From assembly GCA_031411055.1 (NCBI GenBank), contig JANOAI010000229.1, forward strand, positions 1 through 64,000: 64,000 nt of DNA, given 5' to 3'. The stretch's first letter is position 1, and each line of letters begins with the position of its first letter. Position numbers and translations under genes: made by a program. Below the pieces are notes generated by a model. That model saw only the letters and a list, made by a program, of their open reading frames with translations. It searched no databases and had not been told where the DNA came from. This stretch comes from JAIYDQ01 sp031411055. GTDB taxonomy: Bacteria; Planctomycetota; Planctomycetia; Pirellulales; Pirellulaceae. Of the stretch, positions 25,949 to 33,811 are shown in pieces.

Positions 25949-27529
25949 ATGGCTTCATCGTCCGACCACGTTTCCGTCCAACGAGCTATTATTAGTGTTA
26001 GTGATAAGCTGGGGCTCGTTGATTTTGCGACTGGTCTTCGGGCCAAAGGGGTCGAGATCTTCAGCACAGGGGGGACACGAAGCCACCTTCAGGCGAGTGG
26101 CATCGAAGTCCATGACATCGCGGAATACACCGGTTTTCCTGAGATGATGGGGGGCCGCATCAAGACGCTTCATCCCAAAGTTTTCGGTGGAATCCTCGGT
26201 CGGCGAGATTTAACCGAGGACATGGGAGCGATGTCCGAACACGGGATCAAAGCCTTTGATCTGGTCGTAGTGAACCTGTACCCGTTCCAAGAGACGATTG
26301 CTCGACCGGGAGTAACTTGCGAAGAAGCCATCGAGCAAATCGATATCGGCGGCCCCAGCCTCATCCGTGCGGCGGCCAAAAACCATGCGTTCGTTACCGT
26401 CGCGACTCGCCCGGAACAGTATTCTGTCATTCTCGAAGAGATCGAAAACCATGGCGGGACGTCGATGAAATTGCGGCGAAGATTAGCGGCGGAATGCTTT
26501 GTCGCGACCGCTGCTTACGATAGCGCCATCGCGGACTACTTTGAAATCGAAGCGGGGCACGGCATCTTCCCGCACGAAACAAATTTACATTTGATCCACA
26601 AATCGTCCCTTCGATACGGCGAAAATCCCCATCAACGAGCAGCCTTGTATCGACTCTCACATAATCAAACAGCTTCACTCCTGACCGCGCGACAGCTGCA
26701 TGGTAAAGAACTATCCTATAACAATTATTTGGACCTCGACTCCGCGCTGTCGATCGTCCGCAGCTTTGTTCGCCCCGCCGCCGTGATTATCAAACACAAC
26801 AATCCGTGTGGAGCTGCATGGGCACACAAGCTATCGTTTGCTTGTCGCAAAGCATTTGCGGGCGACCCCGTTTCAGCCTTTGGAGGTGTTGTTGGATTCA
26901 ACACCACCGTTGATGTCGATACGGCGGAAATGCTTTGTGAACCAGGATTATTCATCGAAGCGATCGTCGCCCCCGATTATTCAACCGCCGCTCTGGAGAT
27001 GTTGACGACAAAACCCAAATGGCGAGACAATGTGCGGTTGATGCAGGTTGGCAAACTTGAACCGGTCGGACGTTCGCTTGAGTATCGCTTTCTTAATGGT
27101 GGTGTTCTTGTCCAAGAGGCAGATACGTTGCCGGCGGCCCAGCTTCAATGGAAAACCGTAACCGAAGTTTCCGTAGCCGAATCGCTTTGGGAGGACATGG
27201 CGTTCGGTTGGGAAATGGTGCGGCATGTGAAGAGCAATGCCATCGTTATCGCCCACGATGCGGCTTTGGCTGGGGTCGGCGCCGGGCAAATGAGTCGCGT
27301 CGACTCGGTTGAGATCGCCATTCAAAAAGCTGGTGATCGCGCTCCAGGAAGTATCCTTGCCTCGGACGCATTCTTCCCGTTCCCGGACAGCATTGATCTA
27401 GCCGCGAAAGCTGGAATCGTCGCAATCATTCAACCCGGCGGTTCACGCAAAGATGACGATGTCATTGCCGCTTGCAATCAACACCGCATTCCCATGGTCT
27501 TCACCGGACGACGGCACTTTAAGCACTAG
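25949..27529 (+). CDS. purH: bifunctional AICAR formyltransferase / IMP cyclohydrolase
   Basis: PurH performs the last two steps of de novo IMP synthesis. The N-terminal 190 residues are the MGS-fold cyclohydrolase: ISVSDKLGLVDFA at the start, STGGT near 40, GFPEMMGGRIKTLHPK near 70, and DIGGPSLIRAAAKN near 130. The C-terminal formyltransferase domain has SLRYGENPHQRA, KHNNPCGAA and SDAFFPFPD. The 526-residue length is normal. It is alone on its strand, with no neighbouring purine gene; guaB is 13 kb away. Confidence 0.97.
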   Translation: MASSSDHVSVQRAIISVSDKLGLVDFATGLRAKGVEIFSTGGTRSHLQASGIEVHDIAEYTGFPEMMGGRIKTLHPKVFGGILGRRDLTEDMGAMSEHGIKAFDLVVVNLYPFQETIARPGVTCEEAIEQIDIGGPSLIRAAAKNHAFVTVATRPEQYSVILEEIENHGGTSMKLRRRLAAECFVATAAYDSAIADYFEIEAGHGIFPHETNLHLIHKSSLRYGENPHQRAALYRLSHNQTASLLTARQLHGKELSYNNYLDLDSALSIVRSFVRPAAVIIKHNNPCGAAWAHKLSFACRKAFAGDPVSAFGGVVGFNTTVDVDTAEMLCEPGLFIEAIVAPDYSTAALEMLTTKPKWRDNVRLMQVGKLEPVGRSLEYRFLNGGVLVQEADTLPAAQLQWKTVTEVSVAESLWEDMAFGWEMVRHVKSNAIVIAHDAALAGVGAGQMSRVDSVEIAIQKAGDRAPGSILASDAFFPFPDSIDLAAKAGIVAIIQPGGSRKDDDVIAACNQHRIPMVFTGRRHFKH

Positions 27530-27669
27530 CGTTTAAAAGGGGCTTCGACACGCTTCGAGGCGGAGGTGTTTTCATCCAGTGTCGCCGTTCTCTCCGAGAA
27601 CGGAGCGTGCATTGCCAGCGATCGTTGCGGTGTTCAACGGCGTTGGAATTACAGCGCTTATGCTTTACG

Positions 27670-28113
27670 CTACGCCGCCCGACGCACTTGAGCGTGAGTC
27701 GTCAATCCAATCGGCACCGAAATGGGGCGTTCATCAGCGCACACAACTTGAATTGCAAGTTGACGAGTCGCATTGAGTAGGATGGGGCTCTTCAAGTTCA
27801 TGGTCAACGCATGACCGTTTTTGCTAACGACTGCCAAGACAAAAAACTGATCTTCGTTGTTCAAATGAAGCAGCGTCAAATCACGTCGCGTAATCTGCAC
27901 CCGATAGGCGGGATCGAACCGACGAGGACTCACCACCGGAACCGCAATCGCTGGCGAGCCAACGGATTGAAGCCAAGCTACGTCTTCATTCGAGGGATTC
28001 GAAAGGAGTACCCAATGGCGACTGGTTTCAAAACCAATCAGGCCACGCGGCATCAATAGGATGTCGGATTGATCGAGTTGAATTTGGCCAAAGCGTGTCG
28101 ATTGAATTTGCAT
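27670..28113 (-). CDS. fliW: flagellar assembly factor FliW
   Basis: FliW binds flagellin and, in bacteria that have it, opposes the RNA-binding regulator CsrA. The 147-residue product starts MQIQSTRFG and has DILLMPRGLIGFE, VAWLQSVG, DPAYRVQI and KSPILLNATRQLAIQVV, all typical FliW motifs. ATG 28113 is preferred because GTGAGG precedes it; a longer frame to 28284 would run into the SDR gene. In most genomes csrA follows immediately, but none is visible here. Flagellar genes are also absent from the window. Confidence 0.88.
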   Translation of the reverse strand: MQIQSTRFGQIQLDQSDILLMPRGLIGFETSRHWVLLSNPSNEDVAWLQSVGSPAIAVPVVSPRRFDPAYRVQITRRDLTLLHLNNEDQFFVLAVVSKNGHALTMNLKSPILLNATRQLAIQVVCADERPISVPIGLTTHAQVRRAA

Positions 28114-28186
28114 GATTGCCTCACTCTGTCTACGCCCGTTCAAGGAACGGTGAACCGTCATCGTTGAAATATCGGCCAACTCGAAT

Positions 28187-29023
28187 TCAATGTTTAGTCC
28201 GATTGGTCTGAAAAGTAGGATTGAAGAGACTTGGATGTGCAACGGAGTCTCCAACATCGCTAGCATAGATGCTGCGTCCGCCATCCACTGGCAAACAAAC
28301 GCCCGTCAAGAACTGGTGTTCAGCCAAGAATACTGCGGCTTGAGCCACGTGTTCGGCTGTCCCAAGCCGTCTGAGAAGACAAGCTTCCAGGATATTTTGC
28401 TGAGTCGCTTCTGGCGTATTGTCGTCTAAGAGGACTGGGCCTGGGAGGATGGCATTCACGCGAATATTTGGGTTGCGTTCGGCAAGTTCGACGGCCAGCG
28501 AACGGGTCATCGTCGGTACGCCACCTTTGCTAGCGAAGTAGGCTGCAAAGTCCGAGTAGGGTCGACTCACTGCCCAATCTCCGATCAATACGATCGCGCC
28601 TCCCGTCGGCTGATTGACCATGGCCAAGCCTGCTTGCTGAGCGCACAGAAATGTCCCGAGCGTGTTGACTTCCCATTGTGCTCGCAAATCTTCGGCGGTC
28701 GTTTCTTCAAATCGCTTCGGCTCCCAGATGGCCGCGGAGTGGACCAAGACATCCAGTCTCCCAAAACGATCGCATATTTGTGGTATCCAGTTACGAACCG
28801 TGGATTCGTCCGAGATGGAACCGACAACGAGGTGTGCCTCTATCCCTTCGTTCGACCATTGCTCGCCCAGCCTCTTTCCTTCGTTGATCGATTGGTGTGC
28901 GTGGAGCACAATGCGATATCCTTGCTGTGCAAAACGATGGGCGATGACTCGCCCAACCCGGTTTGCTGCACTGCCTGTCACGAAAGCCACAGGACTTTCG
29001 GTTCCGAACGGGTGTTGATTCAT
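28187..29023 (-). CDS. short-chain dehydrogenase/reductase (FolM/PTR1-like)
   Basis: A 278-residue Rossmann enzyme: the cofactor loop VTGSAANRVGR near residue 14, NAG-equivalent HSAAIW near 92, and the catalytic YFASK (Tyr-x3-Lys) near 165. Loop shape and the HAHQS segment recall pteridine reductases, which prefer NADPH, but the substrate is not shown by sequence. Start ATG 29023 lies four bases after the rhomboid stop, so cotranslation with that gene is likely. It is followed by fliW. Confidence 0.82.
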   Translation of the reverse strand: MNQHPFGTESPVAFVTGSAANRVGRVIAHRFAQQGYRIVLHAHQSINEGKRLGEQWSNEGIEAHLVVGSISDESTVRNWIPQICDRFGRLDVLVHSAAIWEPKRFEETTAEDLRAQWEVNTLGTFLCAQQAGLAMVNQPTGGAIVLIGDWAVSRPYSDFAAYFASKGGVPTMTRSLAVELAERNPNIRVNAILPGPVLLDDNTPEATQQNILEACLLRRLGTAEHVAQAAVFLAEHQFLTGVCLPVDGGRSIYASDVGDSVAHPSLFNPTFQTNRTKH

Positions 29024-29027
29024 GATG

Positions 29028-29831
29028 CTATCCTTGTCTCGATCGAAGACCAAGATAACCGAGACGTTGATCATCCGACGGTGGACTGAGGATGTGGGTG
29101 GTGCTGAGTGCCACCGCTGCAAGGAGTCCGGCTAAAAAACCTCCTACGTGGGCCCACCAAGCAACACCGCCACCCGTCGCATCGTCACTTGCCCCTTGGA
29201 AGACTTGCATCGCAAACCAGATACCCAGAAAAATGGGGGCCGGTACCGAAATCGTTGTGAAGATCATTGGCAACGGAATCACTGTCTCCACCATCGATCG
29301 AGGATAAAGCAAGATGTACGCGCCCATGACACCGGCGATGGCACCGCTGGCTCCAATCGTTGGAACGGTCGATCCAGGATTCGAAACCAGGTGTGTGAGT
29401 CCCGCAACAACTCCTGCGCAGAGGTACATCACGGTGTAGAGAAAGTGACCGAAGCGATCTTCCACGTTATCACCAAAAATATGCAAGAACCACATATTGC
29501 CTGCAAAATGCATGAAGCCACCATGGAGAAACATGCACGTGATCAAGGTCATCCAGTCCGAAAGTCCAGCCCTTGGCATAGGTTGTTCGACGAGCTCTTG
29601 TTGCATGCCGTACGGCGTTTGAATAACCTCGGCTCGTTGAATCGTGAGGTCTCGTTCTTGACTATCATCGGCTAAAACTCGAGCCGGAATCATTCCGTAC
29701 TGTTCGACGATCCTGTTGTCATTGGGGCCGACGGCGGTTTGAGCCGCAAAAGCTGCGGTGCACAAGCCAATTAAGGTATACGTTACCCACGGAAATGTAC
29801 GCGGAGCAATGCTGTCGTGAAGTGGAAACAT
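29028..29831 (-). CDS. rhomboid-family intramembrane serine protease
   Basis: The 267-residue membrane protein has about six helices. The catalytic pair is visible: GASGAIAG near residue 155 (serine) and AHVGGF near 230 (histidine). HGGFMHFAGNMWFL is the conserved loop region before the third helix. Rhomboids cleave membrane helices of other proteins; the target is unknown. It lies between uvrB and the SDR gene, starting a few bases after uvrB ends, and all are on one strand. Confidence 0.92.
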   Translation of the reverse strand: MFPLHDSIAPRTFPWVTYTLIGLCTAAFAAQTAVGPNDNRIVEQYGMIPARVLADDSQERDLTIQRAEVIQTPYGMQQELVEQPMPRAGLSDWMTLITCMFLHGGFMHFAGNMWFLHIFGDNVEDRFGHFLYTVMYLCAGVVAGLTHLVSNPGSTVPTIGASGAIAGVMGAYILLYPRSMVETVIPLPMIFTTISVPAPIFLGIWFAMQVFQGASDDATGGGVAWWAHVGGFLAGLLAAVALSTTHILSPPSDDQRLGYLGLRSRQG

Positions 29832-29836
29832 GGGAC

Positions 29837-31954
29837 CTAATTCTTGCGTGGCTTGGGAATGCGTTTACCGGCGCTGGACGAGGAACGTTTACGCTGTCGA
29901 CCGATACTGCGCCGGTCTTTCTTTGAGTCTTCTTCGTCATCGATCAGTTCACCGATTCGATCGCGACCATCGACGATCTTATCTCGCAAGCGTGCGGCCC
30001 GTTCAAATTCAAGATTTTGAGCAGCGGCCAGCATCTCTTCTTCGAGACTCTTCAAATAGTCTTCGGTGATAACGTTCGAACCGGCCTCACGACGAACCAT
30101 CTCACGGGCCTTCTGACGAAGGTTCGATGCTGATTGAATACTCTGACGAATATTGCTTTGGACCGTTTGTGGGGTAATCCCATGAGCTTCGTTATAAGCT
30201 TGTTGGATCTTTCGGCGGCGTTCGGTTTCATTCATCGCGCTTTGCATCGAATCGGTAACCCGGTCGGCGTAGAGCACAACTTTGGAATCGACATTTCTCG
30301 CCGCACGTCCAATGGTTTGAATCAATGACGTTTCGCTGCGCAAGAAGCCCTCTTTGTCGGCATCGAGGATCGCGACCAGCGAAACTTCCGGCAAGTCTAA
30401 ACCTTCCCTCAACAAGTTCACGCCGACGATAACATCGCATCGCCCCTCGCGAAGGTCTTGAAGCAATGCAACGCGTTCAAAAGCATCTAACTCGCTATGG
30501 AGCCAACGGCATCGGACGTCGTGCTCGGTGAAAAAAGTGGCTAGGTCTTCGGCTAAACGTTTGGTTAAAGCGGTCACCAAAGTGCGATGTCCCATCTTGA
30601 CTCTCACGCGAATCTCTTCGAGCAAATGCATGACCTGGCCACGGGCAGGTTGGACTTCGATGAGTGGATCAAGCAGACCAGTCGGCCGAATGACTTGTTC
30701 CACGACTTCGCCACCAGCGGCTTTCAATTCGTACTCGGCAGGTGTTGCAGACACAAAAATCGCTTGGCGAATCTTGTTTTCCCATTCTTCGAATTGAAGG
30801 GGGCGATTGTCCAAGGCGCAAGGTAGTCGAAAGCCGTGTTCGACCAGGGTCGTCTTGCGGCTGCGGTCGCCAGCATACATGGCCCGAACTTGCGGAATCG
30901 TGACGTGGGACTCGTCGATCAACAGCAAAAAATCATCCGGAAAAAATTCATACAACGTATCAGGTGGCTCGCCCGGCTTTTTTCCCGACAAGGGTCGCGA
31001 ATAATTTTCGATACCAGGGCAATGACCAACCTCTTGCATCATTTCAAGATCGAACCGAACCCGCGCGTTCAGCCGCTGAGCTTCAAGAAGTTTCCCTTCA
31101 TTCTTAAACTTAACGAGCTGATCATCTAATTCTTTGCGGATTTCTTGAATCGCCTTGTGCAGACGTTCTTCCGACGTAACGAAGTGCTTCGCCGGATAAA
31201 TATAGATTTCTTGAAGATTGGATAAGCTTTGGCCACTCACCGGATTGATGATGGAAATGCGTTCAATCTCATCGCCCCACATTTCGATTCGATAGGCAAA
31301 TTCTTCATAGCTGGGCCAGATCTCCATCGAATCACCTCGAACGCGGAAACGGCTGCGCTCGAAAGCTACATCGTTTCGCTCATACTGAATGTCGATCAAT
31401 TTGAGCAGGCATTCGTCGCGATCGATGGTCGCTCCAACACGAAAAGGGACCATCATTTTTTTGTAGTCCGACGGCGACCCCAAACCGTATATGCACGAGA
31501 CGCTGGCGACGATGATCACATCGCGACGCGAGACAAGGGCACTTGTGGCCGCTAATCGAAGCCGATCGATCTCTTCGTTGATCGAGGCGTCCTTTTCGAT
31601 GTAAATATCCCGCTGGGGAATGTACGCTTCAGGTTGGTAGTAGTCGTAGTAGCTGACAAAATAGTGAACTGCATTGCGAGGAAAAAACTCGCGAAACTCG
31701 GAATACAACTGGGCTGCCAGCGTCTTGTTGTGGCTCAAAACCAACGTCGGCCGTTGCATCGTTTGAATCACATTGGCCATGGTGAAGGTTTTCCCCGAGC
31801 CCGTGACTCCCATCAGAACTTGGTTCTTGGTCCCAGATTGAATCCCTTTGACGAGCTTCGAGATCGCTTCGGGTTGATCACCCGCAGGTTGAAATCGACT
31901 GTCCAGTTCAAAGCCAACGGGACCGATGACTTCGGGAATAGCTATATCCCTCAC
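29837..31954 (-). CDS. uvrB: excinuclease ABC subunit B
   Basis: UvrB is the DNA-opening, damage-verifying helicase-like subunit of nucleotide excision repair. Visible motifs are Walker A GVTGSGKT near residue 50, the beta-hairpin region YYDYYQPEAYIPQRD near 100, DEXX-type LLIDESH near 345, SATPAEYE, the helicase motif QTIGRAARN, and a C-terminal UVR motif (LEEEMLAAAQNLEFERAA). Choosing the GTG at 31954, which overlaps the previous stop as GTGA, gives 705 residues; the longer frame to 32080 would overlap the upstream ComEA-like gene. The C-terminal basic tail is longer than usual. Confidence 0.96.
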   Translation of the reverse strand: MRDIAIPEVIGPVGFELDSRFQPAGDQPEAISKLVKGIQSGTKNQVLMGVTGSGKTFTMANVIQTMQRPTLVLSHNKTLAAQLYSEFREFFPRNAVHYFVSYYDYYQPEAYIPQRDIYIEKDASINEEIDRLRLAATSALVSRRDVIIVASVSCIYGLGSPSDYKKMMVPFRVGATIDRDECLLKLIDIQYERNDVAFERSRFRVRGDSMEIWPSYEEFAYRIEMWGDEIERISIINPVSGQSLSNLQEIYIYPAKHFVTSEERLHKAIQEIRKELDDQLVKFKNEGKLLEAQRLNARVRFDLEMMQEVGHCPGIENYSRPLSGKKPGEPPDTLYEFFPDDFLLLIDESHVTIPQVRAMYAGDRSRKTTLVEHGFRLPCALDNRPLQFEEWENKIRQAIFVSATPAEYELKAAGGEVVEQVIRPTGLLDPLIEVQPARGQVMHLLEEIRVRVKMGHRTLVTALTKRLAEDLATFFTEHDVRCRWLHSELDAFERVALLQDLREGRCDVIVGVNLLREGLDLPEVSLVAILDADKEGFLRSETSLIQTIGRAARNVDSKVVLYADRVTDSMQSAMNETERRRKIQQAYNEAHGITPQTVQSNIRQSIQSASNLRQKAREMVRREAGSNVITEDYLKSLEEEMLAAAQNLEFERAARLRDKIVDGRDRIGELIDDEEDSKKDRRSIGRQRKRSSSSAGKRIPKPRKN

Positions 31955-32316
31955 CGCTTCGTCTCCAAGAGATGAGGGGCTAGCTGACGGGCACGATTGG
32001 GACCGACGTGAGGTAGGGCTTCGAGGTCGGCTTCCGTTGTGGGTGTTGAGTAGGTCGACTGCGATCGCGATTCGATCCAACTTCGAGCCGTTTTCTCTCC
32101 AACGCTTGGAAGCAAACGAAGTTCAGCTTGGCTAGCACTATCTAGATCAAGTGCAAAGTGGGGCGTCGACCCTGTCAGAGAAGGCTTTCGAGCAAATGGG
32201 GAACTCGTAAGTTGACTGACCGCGATAAAGCCGATGGCAAGCAGGCCCAGCGATACGACGGCACGGCGGCGCGCGCGGTTCGATCGATTTGGAGGCTGAC
32301 TGTTGTATGGAAGCAT
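31951..32316 (-). CDS. ComEA-like helix-hairpin-helix protein
   Basis: A 121-residue protein with a hydrophobic helix near 20-40 that anchors it in the membrane. Two helix-hairpin-helix motifs follow: DLDSASQAELRLLPSVGEKTA and ADLEALPHVGPNRARQL. ComEA proteins bind incoming DNA during transformation; similar proteins in planctomycetes have no proven role. Stop and uvrB start share GTGA, so translation is coupled. ATG 32316 is preferred to an upstream start near 32391 because the longer leader has no signal features. Confidence 0.78.
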   Translation of the reverse strand: MLPYNSQPPNRSNRARRRAVVSLGLLAIGFIAVSQLTSSPFARKPSLTGSTPHFALDLDSASQAELRLLPSVGEKTARSWIESRSQSTYSTPTTEADLEALPHVGPNRARQLAPHLLETKR

Positions 32317-32522
32317 GCTTTCTCGGATATCCTTGTATTCGGAATTATATCCGATCTGACAAGTTCGTCGCTCCCATCCACGGTAGTCCACGTAGCTTGT
32401 TTTCTTCGGAAACGGTCGATGCCTTCCATTCGCTCACGTCGACGAGCGTCAACCGATGCTCTAAAACGATCGGCAATTCTCGTTAGATGGTGATTATTAT
32501 CACATTCGCCTGAAGTGTTCGG

Positions 32523-32602
32523 AGTTCTTCCGACGTATTTAGAGTTCTAACCACTTGTTTGGAGTTCTTACCACTTGTTTGGAGTTCTTGCCACTTAAAA
32601 TT
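32523..32602. repeat. four tandem 20-bp repeats
   Basis: Units AGTTCTTCCGACGTATTTAG, AGTTCTAACCACTTGTTTGG, AGTTCTTACCACTTGTTTGG and AGTTCTTGCCACTTAAAATT follow head to tail. The second and third differ at one position. This is a short array in the gene-free stretch between the ComEA-like and isoaspartyl peptidase genes (32317-32714). Function unknown. Confidence 0.75.
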
Positions 32603-32626
32603 ACCTGTCCCACCTTTTCTCGCATT

Positions 32627-32697
32627 GGTCTCTAGACATCTTCACCCTCCCGCTTGCGGGAGGGTAAAGGTTGGAATGTTGAAGAAGTGTAGAGACC
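32627..32697. repeat. nested palindromic element
   Basis: GGTCTCTA (32627-32634) and TAGAGACC (32690-32697) bracket a strong hairpin, ACCCTCCCGC-TT-GCGGGAGGGT (32644-32665). A related CCCTCCC/GGGAGGG hairpin occurs at 61903-61922. It lies just downstream of the leftward isoaspartyl peptidase gene but has no T run, so it is more likely a repeat than a terminator. Confidence 0.6.
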
Positions 32698-32714
32698 AGA
32701 GCAACTTTTGGCGA

Positions 32715-33746
32715 CTAATTCTGGCTCACGCCGAGCATCACTTCAAAGCGGCCGTTGCTATCGGCTGCACCACAGCTCATGCTGGGTGTGTTGTGCTGCA
32801 AAACGATTTCGCCTTGATTGGAAAGAGCAATAACGCCTCCGTCGTCGGGTTTCAGCCGATTGCGGATAACTTCTGAGACAGCTTCTTCCATGCTTCGCTT
32901 TGCGTACTTCATTTGTGCTGAAATATCATAAGCCACACTGTATCGAATGAACTCTTCGCCAATTCCGGTACCGGACACAGCACAAGTTTCATTCGATGCA
33001 TACGTCCCTGCTCCAATGATCGGCGAATCACCTACGCGTCCGTGCAATTTTTTGTTGGTACCACCCGTGCTCGTTCCGGCCGCAAGATTGCCATGTGTAT
33101 CTCGGCACACACAACCGACAGTCCCAATCCGGCCGTCACTTGCCGAGACGATGGGGGTGTCGGATTTAACTCGAAGCGTATCGGCATCGATCACCGGTTG
33201 AACACTCAAGAAGTAGGACGGATCGACCAACGGGACTTTCTGATCGACCGCAAAGGCTTCCGCCCCTTCGGAAACAAGTAAGACGTGGGTTGTCTTTTCC
33301 ATCACGAGCCGAGCTAGCGAGATCGGATTTTTGACGTTGGTTACGGCTGCAACTCCTCCACACGTATGCGTTGCACCATCCATGATGGATGCATCGAGTT
33401 CAGCTTTCCCTTCGGCCGTAACGACCGCGCCGCGTCCGGCATTGAACGCTGGATCGTCTTCCAAAACACGAATCGTCGCTTCGACGGCATCGAGCGATGT
33501 TCCACCGTTTGCCAATATCTTTTTGCCCGTTTCAAGTGCCAGGTTCAGACCCGCAAGACGTTTGGCTTTCTTTTCTTCACTCCAAGTTGCCGCATTGCCA
33601 CCCGCGCCCCCATGGATTGCGATTGCCCACGTTGGGGGAGGACTGTCATTCGTTTGGGCCATGGAGCGTTGACTGACGTTCAAGGAATATAAGGAAAGGG
33701 CAAAAAGATAAAAAACAGTCGTTGGAGCAAGTTCTAATTTGGTCAT
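32715..33746 (-). CDS. exported isoaspartyl peptidase / L-asparaginase (Ntn hydrolase)
   Basis: This N-terminal-nucleophile enzyme cleaves isoaspartyl bonds and asparagine. From ATG 33746 the 343-residue product begins with a membrane or signal helix (VFYLFALSLY). IAIHGGAGG near 43-51 and AGRGAVVT near 103-110 are conserved. The autocleavage site lies before Thr209 in the GTVGCVC segment, so the threonine becomes the new N-terminal nucleophile. Substrate residues DGRIG and GGTNKK follow. A longer start at 33896 would overlap the upstream gene. It may be the last gene of the moxR operon; that is inferred from closeness and strand. Confidence 0.9.
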   Translation of the reverse strand: MTKLELAPTTVFYLFALSLYSLNVSQRSMAQTNDSPPPTWAIAIHGGAGGNAATWSEEKKAKRLAGLNLALETGKKILANGGTSLDAVEATIRVLEDDPAFNAGRGAVVTAEGKAELDASIMDGATHTCGGVAAVTNVKNPISLARLVMEKTTHVLLVSEGAEAFAVDQKVPLVDPSYFLSVQPVIDADTLRVKSDTPIVSASDGRIGTVGCVCRDTHGNLAAGTSTGGTNKKLHGRVGDSPIIGAGTYASNETCAVSGTGIGEEFIRYSVAYDISAQMKYAKRSMEEAVSEVIRNRLKPDDGGVIALSNQGEIVLQHNTPSMSCGAADSNGRFEVMLGVSQN

Positions 33747-33811
33747 AGCATACGGTGAGGGTTGACGTTTCCGAATGAAGCTACCGTCACAGAGCCGACG
33801 GGCGGCTTTCG

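Noticed and set aside
27530..27669. csrA next to fliW
   Set aside because: No frame with CsrA features; only a CCGTTCTC/GAGAACGG hairpin (27585-27603) without a T run.
27579..27776. 65-codon frame between purH and fliW
   Set aside because: It overlaps fliW antisense and has no ribosome site.
29148..29675. 175-codon frame opposite the rhomboid gene
   Set aside because: The rhomboid motifs on the minus strand are clear.
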